33,260 nt of DNA from Deltaproteobacteria bacterium (GCA_023250495.1 JAHFAP010000010.1:1-33260); one strand, 5' to 3'. Positions 1 through 7,384 are shown, numbered from the stretch's first letter. Translations and numbers: made by a program. The notes: generated by a model not told the origin, from the letters alone.

Positions 1-1
1 C

Positions 2-592
2 ACCGACCCGAACTTGGACGTCACTCCCGGCATCCGCGCGGACGCGGTGACCGTGAGCAACGATCACTTCACCCACAATAACGTCGGCGCCGTCTCCGGC
101 GATCCGCTGATCCTGAGAGGGATCACGCTCCGCCAAACCTGGAATCCGATACGCACCAGCGTCAAAGACATCACGATCGTCAACATACCGAGTCAAAGGG
201 GACCTGCGTGGGGCGCGGTGGCTAACTCGATTTTTATCTACGAGATGGGCAGCCTCTGCCTCGCCCACTTAGGCAACCTGGGACACCTGCTGACTCCGGA
301 GCAAGAGAAGGTCCTGCACCGGGTGGACGTCTTGATGACGCCGATCGACTCCATGACGAACCTCGGCTTCGAGGAGCTGCTCAAGGTGATCGAGCAGGTG
401 CGGCCACCCATCGTAATTCCCATGCACTACGACGTGCCGCGCCAGGCCGACCTCTTTGCCGGTTTTGTCGGCGATCGCTATCCCATTCGCCGCTTGAAGG
501 ATTCTCAACTCCTTTTGAGCCGCTCGATGCTTCCCGCCTCGACGGAAATATTCATCCTGACTCACCCGCGCTCGTCTTTTTTCTGGGAGTGA
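2..592 (+). CDS. MBL-fold (UlaG-like) metal-dependent hydrolase, 5' truncated, degenerate metal site
   Basis: The reading frame is open to the left edge, so the N-terminus lies outside the window. The visible 196 residues resemble the C-terminal two thirds of UlaG-like metallo-beta-lactamase-fold hydrolases. The first metal motif reads VTVSNDHFTHNNV where the family has SHxHxDH, so the first His is Asn and the Asp is Thr. A second conserved segment, LAHLGNLGHLLTPEQ, has Asn where HLGDLGH normally supplies a metal-binding Asp. The later PIVIPMHYD segment keeps its His. Family assignment is fairly safe, but catalytic competence is doubtful. The stop at 590-592 sits inside a small hairpin. The gene is followed by a separately promoted dksA-like gene and does not look like part of its operon. 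Confidence 0.75.
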   Translation, partial: TDPNLDVTPGIRADAVTVSNDHFTHNNVGAVSGDPLILRGITLRQTWNPIRTSVKDITIVNIPSQRGPAWGAVANSIFIYEMGSLCLAHLGNLGHLLTPEQEKVLHRVDVLMTPIDSMTNLGFEELLKVIEQVRPPIVIPMHYDVPRQADLFAGFVGDRYPIRRLKDSQLLLSRSMLPASTEIFILTHPRSSFFWE

Positions 593-618
593 GCCGGGGC
601 GGAATCTTTCGGCTCGCT
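588..618 (+). terminator. stem-loop overlapping the stop codon, weak terminator candidate
   Basis: AGTGAGCCG at 588-596 pairs with CGGCTCGCT at 610-618, nine pairs including one G-T wobble, with a 13-nt loop. There is no T-run after the stem, so intrinsic termination is uncertain. Confidence 0.3.
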
Positions 619-637
619 ATCGCTTGACCGCCCGTGG

Positions 638-667
638 TTTTACTTCGCGGTCTATTAGTGTTATAAA
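638..667 (+). promoter_or_regulatory. candidate sigma70-type promoter for the dksA-like gene
   Basis: A TATAAA hexamer at 662-667 matches five of six -10 consensus bases. TTTTAC at 638-643 is a poor -35 with an 18-nt spacer. The start codon is 35 nt downstream of the -10 box. Position and the -10 match support it, the -35 does not. Confidence 0.35.
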
Positions 668-701
668 ATTTGGGTTCGGCTGAAGATCAGAAGGACCTGT
701 T

Positions 702-1067
702 GTGAACCAAAGAGAAGTCAATTTCTTCCGCCGCTTGCTGCAGGAACGTATGCAGGATCTGCTTACCGAGGCGGGCAAGACCGTTGAGGGGATGGACGAA
801 GAGGAGAACTTTCCCGACCCCACGGACCGGGCCTCCATGGAGTCGAATCGCAACTTCATCCTCCGCATCCGCGACCGGGAGCGCAAGCTGATCGTCAAGA
901 TCGAAGAGGCCTTGAGGCGATTGGATGACGGCAGCTACGGGATCTGCGAGGCGTGCGGAGAAAAGATCGGCGCCGCGCGGCTGAAGGCCCGGCCGGTGAC
1001 GACCCTCTGCATCGATTGCAAGTCGGTCCAGGAAGTCGAAGAGAAAAAATACCGAGGTTTCGCCTAG
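702..1067 (+). CDS. DksA/TraR family zinc-finger transcriptional regulator
   Basis: A small RNA-polymerase secondary-channel regulator of the DksA type, expected to act in the cytoplasm with ppGpp on stable-RNA and biosynthetic promoters. The 121-residue protein has a helical hairpin (about 5-75) and a C4 zinc finger with Cys82, Cys85, Cys103 and Cys106 (CEACG and CIDCK). The hairpin tip carries D39-P-T-D42-R-A44, which matches the DxxDxA tip needed for DksA activity and separates it from inactive relatives. The GTG start at 702 is preceded by AGAAGGA at a good distance, and no better start lies in frame. It is shorter than E. coli DksA (151 residues), as is usual outside Gammaproteobacteria. 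galU follows after 14 nt and is probably co-transcribed. Confidence 0.9.
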   Translation: MNQREVNFFRRLLQERMQDLLTEAGKTVEGMDEEENFPDPTDRASMESNRNFILRIRDRERKLIVKIEEALRRLDDGSYGICEACGEKIGAARLKARPVTTLCIDCKSVQEVEEKKYRGFA

Positions 1068-1081
1068 CTTCTCCCATCCGC

Positions 1082-1951
1082 ATGAGAATCAAAAAGGCCG
1101 TCATCCCCGTTGCTGGCTTGGGCACGCGCCTTCTCCCCGCGACCAAAACCGTCCCAAAAGAGCTGCTGCCGATCGTGGACATCCCGGCTATCCAATACGT
1201 GGTCCAGGAGGCGGTGGATTCAGGACTCACGGAGATGATCTTTGTCACCGGCAGAGGGAAAGACAGCATCGAGGATCACTTCGACGAGGCGCCGGAGCTT
1301 GAGCAGGTTCTGGAACAGCGGGGGCAGAAAGAGTTGGTGGAGCAGCTCAGGACGATCTCCAAGATGGTCGAGATCGTCTCCGTCCGGCAGAAGCAGCCCT
1401 TGGGGCTCGGCCACGCCGTCCTCTGCGCGCGGGATCTGATTGGAGACGAGCCTTTTGCCGTGCTCTTGTCAGACGATCTGATTGACGCTCCCGTTCCTTG
1501 CGTGCGGCAACTGCTGAATGTTTTCGAAGCGGAGGGGGAATCCGTCCTGGCGCTGCGCCGCGTCCCAAAGCCCGAGGTCCGCAGGTACGGGATCATTCAA
1601 GGACAAGTGTTGAGCGACCGTGTCTACCAAGTGGAGGCAATGGTGGAAAAGCCGGAGCCTCAAGATGCCCCATCCGAGCTGGCGATCGTCGGCCGCTATA
1701 TTCTCCATCCTGAGATCTTCTCCTGTTTGGAAAAAGTTCCGCCCGGGAGGGGAGGCGAAATCCAGCTAACCGACGGTATCGCTGAGCTCGCGCGCCGCAG
1801 GAAGGTCTACGCCTATGAGTTTTCGGGTGTCCATTACGACGTCGGAGATAAGTTGGGTTTCGTGCGCGCAACGATCGCTTACGCGCTAAAGCGCGCTGAC
1901 CTTAGGGACCAGCTTAAGAAATATCTAGCCACGGCGATGAGCGAGGGCTAG
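1082..1951 (+). CDS. galU: UTP-glucose-1-phosphate uridylyltransferase GalU
   Basis: Makes UDP-glucose from UTP and glucose-1-phosphate in the cytoplasm, feeding polysaccharide and lipopolysaccharide synthesis. The 289-residue length is normal for bacterial GalU. The N-terminal nucleotide-binding signature GLGTRLLPATK is at residues 12-22, followed by the family landmark PKELLPIVD and later VEKPEP and GGEIQLTDGI. The ATG at 1082 is chosen because it starts exactly at the family N-terminus (MRIKKAVIPVAG). The frame is open further upstream, but that stretch overlaps the preceding gene and does not match the family. No clear ribosome site precedes the ATG, so translation may depend on the upstream gene 14 nt away. 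Nothing unusual in the protein. Confidence 0.95.
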   Translation: MRIKKAVIPVAGLGTRLLPATKTVPKELLPIVDIPAIQYVVQEAVDSGLTEMIFVTGRGKDSIEDHFDEAPELEQVLEQRGQKELVEQLRTISKMVEIVSVRQKQPLGLGHAVLCARDLIGDEPFAVLLSDDLIDAPVPCVRQLLNVFEAEGESVLALRRVPKPEVRRYGIIQGQVLSDRVYQVEAMVEKPEPQDAPSELAIVGRYILHPEIFSCLEKVPPGRGGEIQLTDGIAELARRRKVYAYEFSGVHYDVGDKLGFVRATIAYALKRADLRDQLKKYLATAMSEG

Positions 1952-2004
1952 CAGTTCAAAGCATTGGGAGGGGTGCCAACTCAGCACTCATCACTGTTTT
2001 CCGT

Positions 2005-2080
2005 GGGGCCGTAGCTCAGTTGGGAGAGCGTCGCGTTCGCAACGCGAAGGCCGGGGGTTCGACTCCCCTCGGCTCCACCA
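2005..2080 (+). tRNA. tRNA-Ala (anticodon CGC), CCA encoded
   Basis: A complete 76-nt cloverleaf. The acceptor GGGGCCG pairs with CGGCTCC and includes the G3:U70 pair that identifies alanine tRNAs. The D stem is GCTC/GAGC. The anticodon stem TCGCG/CGCGA encloses loop TTCGCAA, giving anticodon CGC for codon GCG. The T arm is GGGGG-TTCGACT-CCCCT. CCA is encoded. Its last 29 nt recur with one mismatch at the right end of the window. Confidence 0.97.
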
Positions 2081-2102
2081 AATTTTTGCGGAGCAAAAAT
2101 TT
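2080..2102 (+). terminator. perfect AT-rich hairpin directly after tRNA-Ala
   Basis: AAATTTTTGC (2080-2089) and GCAAAAATTT (2093-2102) form a perfect 10-bp stem with a GGA loop beginning at the last base of the tRNA. The stem is AT-rich and lacks a separate T tail, so it may be a weak terminator or a 3'-processing signal. The pairing itself is certain. Confidence 0.45.
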
Positions 2103-2217
2103 AGAGCATTGGAGCAATGGAACATTGGACAATGCGAAAATGCGGTCTAATGCTCCATTGTTCTATTACTCGCCAAAAGTGCCCGCAAAATGCGGAGAAA
2201 ATTCAGAGCATTGGAGC
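2103..2217. repeat. intergenic block of short repeated words and hairpins
   Basis: AGAGCATTGGAGC occurs at 2103-2115 and again at 2205-2217. Between them, GAGCATTGGA (2104-2113) pairs with TCTAATGCTC with one mismatch, and CCGCA/TGCGG at 2183-2195 makes a perfect small hairpin with loop AAA. The block is built from variants of CATTGGA and CAATGGA. No coding potential is visible. It separates the tRNA from the first receptor gene. Confidence 0.5.
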
Positions 2218-2238
2218 GGCGGAGGAAAGGAGGAGATT

Positions 2239-3249
2239 ATGAAACGGCTTGGCGTCCTGGCCTGCGGCCTGTGCGCTCTGATGGCGTCGATCTTTTTTCC
2301 CGCGCGTGTCGCTAACTCCGCGGACAAGATCAAATTTCCTTATTCCCCGATCGGATGGGAGAGCCTGGCGTGGTACGTCGCCAAGGAGGCGGGATATTAC
2401 GAAAAGTATGGATTCGACGTCGACCTGTTTTTCCAGGGCGCCTCGTCGGAGGTGATTCAAGGGATGCTGGCGGGCGAGGTCAACCTGGCGGGGATAGCCG
2501 GTCCGGCGGTGATCACCAACGTCATCGGCGGGGGAGACGTGATCCAGGTCGCCGCGCTGGTCAAAACTTTCACGATTCCTCTGTATTCGCAGCCGTCGAT
2601 CAAGACGCTGGCCGACCTCAAGGGGCAAAAAGTCGGCGTGAGCCGGTTCGGGTCGGTGACGCATATTACCGCTCTCTCCGTGCTCCAGCGCGCGGGGATC
2701 GCCAAGAATGTGACGATCGTTCAGACCGGCGGCGTGCCGGAATCCGCCGCCGCCCTCGCTTCCGGTGCCGTCGCCGCGGCGACCGTCCTTCCGCCCCAAA
2801 GCCTCATGCTCAAGGACAAGGGATACCGCGAGCTGGTCGGGCTGAAGGAGTTGCGGGAGCTGAATATCCCGTTTGTCGAAAACGGCCTCGTCACGCGCCG
2901 CTCCTTCGCCAACAAGAATCCGGACCTGGTCAAGAGATTTTTAAAGGCCTCGTTCGAGGGGCTGAAGCGGGTCTTCGACGACAAAAACTTCACCATGAAG
3001 GTCCTGGGGCAGTACACCAAAATCACCGATGCCAAGCTGCTCGAGGACAGCTATGAGTGGGCCGCGGCCGCCTTCGTGAAAGATCCCCGCATCCCCGCGG
3101 ACGCCGAAAAGGCCCTCGCCGAGCAGATGATCACGCTGAAAATGGTTGACGCCGCCGCGGCGGCAAAGACTCCCGTGACGGCCTTCTTCGATAACCAATA
3201 CGTGGACGCGCTGGAAAAAGAAGGCTTCTTAAAAAAACTTTGGCAGTAG
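2239..3249 (+). CDS. ABC transporter substrate-binding protein, NMT1/THI5 (SsuA-like) family
   Basis: A periplasmic receptor of 336 residues in the NMT1/THI5-like group, whose relatives bind sulfonates, thiamine precursors or other small organics. An N-terminal signal peptide (about residues 1-28, ending near VANSA) is followed by the usual fold landmarks: YVAKEAGYYEKYGFDVDL, a loop rich in Gly and Ala (GEVNLAGIAGPAV), and LADLKGQKVGV near the domain crossover. The ATG at 2239 is chosen because AAAGGAGG lies just upstream and the signal peptide starts there. The longer open frame would run back into the tRNA. No permease or ATPase lies nearby. The ligand cannot be told from sequence. Confidence 0.88.
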   Translation: MKRLGVLACGLCALMASIFFPARVANSADKIKFPYSPIGWESLAWYVAKEAGYYEKYGFDVDLFFQGASSEVIQGMLAGEVNLAGIAGPAVITNVIGGGDVIQVAALVKTFTIPLYSQPSIKTLADLKGQKVGVSRFGSVTHITALSVLQRAGIAKNVTIVQTGGVPESAAALASGAVAAATVLPPQSLMLKDKGYRELVGLKELRELNIPFVENGLVTRRSFANKNPDLVKRFLKASFEGLKRVFDDKNFTMKVLGQYTKITDAKLLEDSYEWAAAAFVKDPRIPADAEKALAEQMITLKMVDAAAAAKTPVTAFFDNQYVDALEKEGFLKKLWQ

Positions 3250-3256
3250 GCTGCAC

Positions 3257-3556
3257 GTGAAAAAGTTAAAGCCTGTCCATCCGGGTGAAGTCTTACTGGA
3301 AGAATTTCTGAAGCCAATGGATCTCAGCCAAAATCGGTTGGCTTTAGCCATAGGGGTGCCTCCGCGGCGCATCAATGAGATTGTCCTAGGCAAGCGCAGC
3401 ATTACTGCGGATACGGCCCTGCGGTTGGGACGCTATTTTGGGATGTCGCCGCAGTTCTGGCTCGGCTTACAGATGGATTATGACCTGGACATAACGGCCG
3501 ATAATCTGGAAAGGCGCTTGAAGAAGGAAGTGAAGCCGCGCGCGGCTGCCCTTTAG
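3257..3556 (+). CDS. higA: HigA-family antitoxin (XRE helix-turn-helix), no HigB partner
   Basis: A 99-residue DNA-binding antitoxin of the HigA/VapI type that normally neutralises the mRNA-cleaving toxin HigB and represses its own operon. The family opening KPVHPGEVLLEEFLKP is at residues 5-20. The HTH covers about 22-62 (LSQNRLALAIGVPPRRINEI), and the typical FGMSPQFWLGLQ follows. HigB normally lies directly upstream. Here the gene begins seven nt after an ABC receptor stop and no HigB-like frame exists on either side, so it is an orphan. It uses a GTG start at 3257 with no strong ribosome site, which suggests coupling to the receptor gene. The protein itself appears full length and undamaged. 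Confidence 0.88.
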   Translation: MKKLKPVHPGEVLLEEFLKPMDLSQNRLALAIGVPPRRINEIVLGKRSITADTALRLGRYFGMSPQFWLGLQMDYDLDITADNLERRLKKEVKPRAAAL

Positions 3557-3663
3557 ATCCCGTGTGTCTCAGCGGAGTTACGGCAGTAGCGAAAACAAGC
3601 TGACTTAAGCCTTCAACCTTCTGAGCCCAAGTGGGTTGATGAGAGGACACGGCGGAGGTAACG

Positions 3664-3915
3664 ATGGCTAAATACAACTACGATGACTGGACTTTTTGCG
3701 GAGGTCGTGTAACGGAGCGCCGTATCCAGAAGCCCTGTTTCTGGGATGACAAATTGGTTGCCCTGGTCGATGGCGTGCCCACGGGCGTGTGCGGGCAATG
3801 TGGGGAGCGATACTACAGGGCCGCCGTGCTTAAACGAATCGAAGCTAACCTTAAGACCCGGAGCCGTTCCCGTCAGATTCGCCTGCCCGTTATTGAGTAC
3901 TCTGCAAGGATGTAA
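3664..3915 (+). CDS. YgiT/MqsA-type zinc-finger antitoxin-like protein, toxin partner absent
   Basis: An 83-residue protein resembling the N-terminal zinc domain of MqsA/YgiT antitoxins. Landmarks are FCGGRVTERRI near the start, a central DDKLVALVDGVPTGVC, and CGQCGERYY around residues 43-53. The first zinc motif, usually CPxCGG, reads WTFCGG, so one of four zinc Cys is replaced by Trp. The start at 3664 has GGAGG at a good distance. In complete modules a small toxin gene sits directly upstream. Here the preceding 107 nt hold no such gene. Together with the HigA gene upstream this makes two partnerless antitoxins in under 700 nt. The C-terminal HTH of full MqsA is missing, which is normal for short YgiT-type antitoxins. 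Confidence 0.72.
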   Translation: MAKYNYDDWTFCGGRVTERRIQKPCFWDDKLVALVDGVPTGVCGQCGERYYRAAVLKRIEANLKTRSRSRQIRLPVIEYSARM

Positions 3916-4050
3916 AGGGGAATCCCGCCAGCATTAGTTCCCCGATCACGATCCACGGACACGAGCCACTTTTTCCTTTTACCCCTTCGACTTTGCTCAG
4001 GGCATGCTTTTTACTTTTGCCTTGCTTGCCGCCTATTGCCTCCCCCACTC

Positions 4051-4079
4051 TTGACGTCCATCCTTAATCTGCCTATTTT
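4051..4079 (+). promoter_or_regulatory. candidate sigma70-type promoter for the gene at 4128
   Basis: TTGACG (4051-4056) matches five of six -35 bases. A 17-nt spacer leads to TATTTT (4074-4079), four of six -10 bases. It lies about 50 nt before the start codon in a 212-nt non-coding gap. Good geometry with a moderate -10. Confidence 0.45.
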
Positions 4080-4127
4080 ACGCACCGCAACTTAGATCTA
4101 CTGCCGAAACTTCTTCGGAGGAATTCG

Positions 4128-5075
4128 ATGAAAGATTACGAGCCGGTTGAAATTCGCGGGGTTTTTCGTTCGCACTCTCATCTTCCAATCTGGGAGGTGC
4201 TGGAGAAGGCCGGCATTTGGGAAAAGTTGGGCATCAAGATGGAGGGGATGGAATATTGCGCGAGTCCGCCGGTGGCGGAGGGGGCCCTCTTCGACGGGAA
4301 GATCGACTTTATCTCCGGCAATCACATCACGCCGTACGCGCTTGTCGGGAAAGGAAAGCCGATTGTGTGTCTTGCGTCGCCCAGCAATAACGTGCGCGAC
4401 CGGCTGGTTTCGCGCGCGCCGACCCGTTCGCTCGCGGAGCTGCGCGGGAAAAAGATCGCGGACCTGGCGCTGGAAGGCCGGGTGGCCGGCTTTAATCACC
4501 TGAGGGGAAACCACATGCTCTATCTTCTCCGCGCCGGACTCAAGCTCGATGAAGTCCAGTGGGTCGAGATCGGAGACGATATGTCGCCGGCTTTCAGAAA
4601 GACGCAGTTCGAAATGCTTCAGTCGGGCCGGGCTGACGCGGCTTTGATTACCGGAGCAACGCGTCCGTACGAGGAAGCGGGATTTCATGTCCTTCAACTC
4701 GACCCTTTGCCGATGATCAACGGCCCGACGCTTACGACTTCGATCACCGCGCTGCAGCGCAAAGACCGCCTCGGGGAGAGAATGGTCAAGGCCGTCGTCA
4801 TGGGCATCCACTTCGCGCGCACGCGCCGGGAAGAAACCGAGCGCATTCTCGACGGCTTGAGAAAGCGCGAGCCCGAAGCAGGCGCGGTCCGCTACGAGAG
4901 CCTTACAAGAATGCCAGTCAAACCCTATCCGGCCCTTGAGGCGGTTGCGAACGCCTACGAGCTCTGTCTCATGAAAATACCCGAGGCGAGAGAGTTTAGC
5001 CCGCTCGCGCTATGGGACATCCACTACCTCCGCGATCTCGATGACAGCGGCTTCATCGAGGAGCTATACGGGTAA
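4128..5075 (+). CDS. NMT1/THI5-like periplasmic-binding-fold protein without signal peptide
   Basis: A 315-residue protein with the two-lobe layout of NMT1/THI5-type binding proteins: an opening strand (EIRGVFRSHSHLPIWEVLEKAGIWEKLGI), GKIDFISGNHITPYAL, LAELRGKKIADLA at the domain crossover, and a C-terminal IHYLRDLDDSGFIEELYG typical of receptors. It has no signal peptide or lipobox. The ATG at 4128 has GGAGG ten nt upstream and no earlier start would add one. It may therefore work in the cytoplasm, either as an enzyme of the kind known for the 4,5-dihydroxyphthalate decarboxylase relatives or as a ligand sensor. The family is fairly clear, the function is unknown. It stands alone behind its own candidate promoter. 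Confidence 0.78.
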   Translation: MKDYEPVEIRGVFRSHSHLPIWEVLEKAGIWEKLGIKMEGMEYCASPPVAEGALFDGKIDFISGNHITPYALVGKGKPIVCLASPSNNVRDRLVSRAPTRSLAELRGKKIADLALEGRVAGFNHLRGNHMLYLLRAGLKLDEVQWVEIGDDMSPAFRKTQFEMLQSGRADAALITGATRPYEEAGFHVLQLDPLPMINGPTLTTSITALQRKDRLGERMVKAVVMGIHFARTRREETERILDGLRKREPEAGAVRYESLTRMPVKPYPALEAVANAYELCLMKIPEAREFSPLALWDIHYLRDLDDSGFIEELYG

Positions 5076-5294
5076 AGGAAAACGAGGCGGAGGGTACCGC
5101 TAGGCCTCTGAATGACAAGGCGTGAGGTGTGAGGCAACAGGCAATGGGCGAGAGGCAGCAGGGGAAACCGTGCTCGTGGGTTGAGAGTCGTTCATCCCTC
5201 TCCGAGAGCGCGGCTCGACACGATCCATCCTTCCAACATCACACCAACCGCATTGGCTGCCGACGGGGGTGTACTAAACGTCAGCAGTCTTGCA

Positions 5295-5309
5295 TATAGT
5301 GCTACTATA
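5295..5309. promoter_or_regulatory. perfect inverted repeat upstream of the DUF4143 ATPase gene
   Basis: TATAGT-GCT-ACTATA is a perfect 6-bp dyad ending 17 nt before the start codon at 5327. Its right arm overlaps a TATAAG that could act as a -10 box. It is a plausible operator. The rest of the 5076-5326 gap shows only short GAGGC-rich words. Confidence 0.35.
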
Positions 5310-5326
5310 AGCTAGACTACCGGCGT

Positions 5327-6487
5327 ATGGTTCTCCGGCGCTTTTGGATCAAAGAGATAGAAGCGGCATGGAGCCGGCGTTCCGTCGTCTGGCTGTCGGG
5401 CGTTCGGCGCGCGGGCAAGACCGTTCTCTCCCAAAGTCTTCCCAACGTCGAGTATTTCGACTGTGAGCTCCCTCGCGTGCGACGCGCCATGGAAGATCCC
5501 GAAGGTTTTCTGCAAAGCCTCAGCGGGAAGAGAATCGTTCTGGATGAAATCCATCGCCTCCAGCATCCCTCGGAGCTTCTTAAAATCGCCGCCGACCACT
5601 ACCCGAGCGTCCGCATCCTAGCCACAGGCTCTTCGACTCTGGGAGCTTCAACGAAATTTCGCGACACTTTAGCCGGGCGGAAAGAGCAACTGTGGCTCAC
5701 GCCGATGACCCTGGCGGACCTGGAAGACTTTGAACGACGCGATCTTCGCCACCGTTTCCTTTACGGCGGCCTTCCTCCGTTTTTCTTGGCTGAAAAAATT
5801 CCGGAGCGTGAGTTTCAGGAATGGATGGACGCCTATTGGGCCAAGGACATTCAAGAGCTATTTCGGCTCGAACGGCGTCATTCCTTCCAAAAATTCGCCG
5901 AGCTGCTCATGGCCCAGAGCGGCTGCATCTTCGAGGCGGCGAAGTTCGCCCGACCGTGCGAGGTCAGTAGAGGCACGATTGCCAACTATCTGGCCGTCCT
6001 GGAAGCGACCTTTGTCGTCCACGTGCTGCGTCCTTTCAGCACCCATCGCGCGACGGAGATCACGTCGGCTCCCAAGGTCTATGGATTCGACACCGGTTTT
6101 GTTTGTTATCACCGTGGCTGGCATGAGCTTCGTCGGGATGACCTTGGCCTTTTATGGGAACACTTCATCCTGAACGAACTCCACGCCCGACTTCAATCTC
6201 CGGGGATCCGCTATTGGCGCGACAAGCGGGGTCACGAGGTTGATTTCATCCTTGCTGGGAGAAAGAAGGCGCCGACGGCCATCGAATGCAAATGGTCCTC
6301 TGCCGACTTTGACGCAACCAACTTGCAGGCGTTCAGAAGAGTCTACCCTAACGGCGACAATCTCGTGGTCGCCAATGACGTAAAAAAACCCGTCGCGCGA
6401 TCCTACGGAAACGTCTCCGTAAGGTTCCTCGGACTGGCGGGGCTTGCGCCCTATCTTCAGAAATCGCGTTCCTCCGCGCATGCTTAG
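5327..6487 (+). CDS. AAA family ATPase with C-terminal DUF4143 domain
   Basis: A 386-residue protein of the large AAA_14 plus DUF4143 family, which is common in bacteria and archaea, often near mobile or toxin-antitoxin genes, and has no settled function. Walker A is GVRRAGKT (residues 25-32), Walker B is RIVLDEIH (about 69-76), and TGSSTLG (about 100-106) occupies the sensor position. The C-terminal half has the DUF4143 pattern, ending in an endonuclease-like core with E-V-D-F and IECKWS. This resembles the (D/E)xK arrangement of PD-(D/E)xK folds. Length is normal. It is monocistronic, ends ahead of a strong terminator and has a palindromic sequence at its promoter. Confidence 0.88.
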   Translation: MVLRRFWIKEIEAAWSRRSVVWLSGVRRAGKTVLSQSLPNVEYFDCELPRVRRAMEDPEGFLQSLSGKRIVLDEIHRLQHPSELLKIAADHYPSVRILATGSSTLGASTKFRDTLAGRKEQLWLTPMTLADLEDFERRDLRHRFLYGGLPPFFLAEKIPEREFQEWMDAYWAKDIQELFRLERRHSFQKFAELLMAQSGCIFEAAKFARPCEVSRGTIANYLAVLEATFVVHVLRPFSTHRATEITSAPKVYGFDTGFVCYHRGWHELRRDDLGLLWEHFILNELHARLQSPGIRYWRDKRGHEVDFILAGRKKAPTAIECKWSSADFDATNLQAFRRVYPNGDNLVVANDVKKPVARSYGNVSVRFLGLAGLAPYLQKSRSSAHA

Positions 6488-6537
6488 GCTGCTTTGAGCC
6501 GACAAGAAAGGTAATCGTCTCTTTTTCCGATTTCAGC

Positions 6538-6574
6538 AGGCCCGTGTCGGCATGACCTGGGCCTTTTTGTTTTT
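6538..6574 (+). terminator. rho-independent terminator
   Basis: AGGCCC (6538-6543) and GGGCCT (6559-6564) form a perfect GC-rich stem, extended inside the loop by GTC/GAC (6546-6548 with 6554-6556). It is followed by TTTTTGTTTTT. It lies 51 nt after the DUF4143 ATPase gene. Confidence 0.85.
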
Positions 6575-6595
6575 GGCGAAAGCGGCTGGTATAAA
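6567..6595 (+). promoter_or_regulatory. candidate promoter giving a very short leader for the gene at 6610
   Basis: TATAAA (6590-6595) matches five of six -10 bases. TTGTTT (6567-6572) is a weak -35 exactly 17 nt upstream, inside the T-tract of the preceding terminator. Initiation here would leave about 8 nt of leader before the ATG. Confidence 0.3.
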
Positions 6596-6609
6596 ATGAC
6601 CTCCACTTT

Positions 6610-7338
6610 ATGGAAACAGTCAAAGTTACCCTTTGGATCTACCGGACGTCCTTGTCTCGGTCCGTCAAGCTGCTTGCCGGAAACTGGGGCATCATCTTCG
6701 CGCCGCTCGCTTACAGCGTGGTCTTGTCCGTCGCTGCGGCGGTCTTTGCGCCGTTCTGGTTTGTGGGAGGGATCGTCGTGACGGCTGTGACTGCAGCTTG
6801 CGCGAGCTCGGGGCTTCACGTCATTGAAAACGTCGTCCGGATGGGGAAGATCAATCTGGACGACTTCGTGAAGGGCTTCGCGGTCTATCTATGGGAGATC
6901 CTCAGGATCGCGTTCATCCTCTGGATCCCGATGACGCTGCTCTCGCGGGTGGCCTATTCGATGCCTGAAGGGCCGCTCGTCCTTCTGGTTGTTCAGATCC
7001 TTCTGTATGTGATCCTGAACCCGGTGCCGGAGCTGATCTACCAAACCCGGGTTTCGGGAATCGCGCTGCTATCCGCGAGCTATGAGTTCATCGTTGAGAA
7101 CTGGATCGAATGGTTCCTGCCCAACGTGTTGATCGCGGCGGCGGCCTACCTGCTGATGGGTTTGTTGAATGGCCTGGCGACTCGCGTGCCTTTCTTTCTT
7201 CGGTTCTTTTTTGTCGCCTCCACTTTCGGTCTTTTTCTTACCTTTTTGATGATCTTCCGCGCGGTTCTTTTTTCCGAGCTCAACGGCACGACGCGCCGGG
7301 GCCGGGTTTTCCGCTACCGGACGCAGGCAGCTGAGTGA
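6610..7338 (+). CDS. multi-pass inner-membrane protein of unknown function
   Basis: A 242-residue hydrophobic protein with about five or six predicted membrane segments: near residues 25-45 (IIFAPLAYSVVLSVAAAVFA), 48-70, 92-112 (ILRIAFILWIPMTLLS), 118-137 (PLVLLVVQILLYVILNP), 167-187 (VLIAAAAYLLMGLL) and 195-222. No catalytic or transporter signature is recognisable. It ends in a basic tail (TTRRGRVFRYR), which would favour a cytoplasmic C-terminus. The ATG at 6610 lacks a clear ribosome site and lies only about 14 nt past a TATAAA box, so a near-leaderless message is possible. It is followed on the same strand by the cytochrome and sulfite-oxidase-like genes, but no functional link is evident. 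Confidence 0.75.
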   Translation: METVKVTLWIYRTSLSRSVKLLAGNWGIIFAPLAYSVVLSVAAAVFAPFWFVGGIVVTAVTAACASSGLHVIENVVRMGKINLDDFVKGFAVYLWEILRIAFILWIPMTLLSRVAYSMPEGPLVLLVVQILLYVILNPVPELIYQTRVSGIALLSASYEFIVENWIEWFLPNVLIAAAAYLLMGLLNGLATRVPFFLRFFFVASTFGLFLTFLMIFRAVLFSELNGTTRRGRVFRYRTQAAE

Positions 7339-7384
7339 GCCGACCCGTCATTGTTCCACTGCCTCGCTCTTTTTCATCTCATCG

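Noticed and set aside
953..1081. Upstream extension of galU from 953
   Set aside because: It overlaps the dksA-like gene, and GalU proteins begin at the ATG at 1082.
2020..2238. Upstream extension of the receptor frame back into tRNA-Ala
   Set aside because: It overlaps the tRNA, encodes no receptor-like sequence, and the ATG at 2239 has a strong ribosome site and begins the signal peptide.
2081..2238. TPP riboswitch before the THI5-like receptor
   Set aside because: The conserved CTGAGA and other thi-box elements are absent. The region is made of simple repeated words.
4098..4811. Long antisense frame opposite the 4128 gene
   Set aside because: It covers a conserved binding-protein gene with a good ribosome site and candidate promoter, and shows no recognisable protein features.
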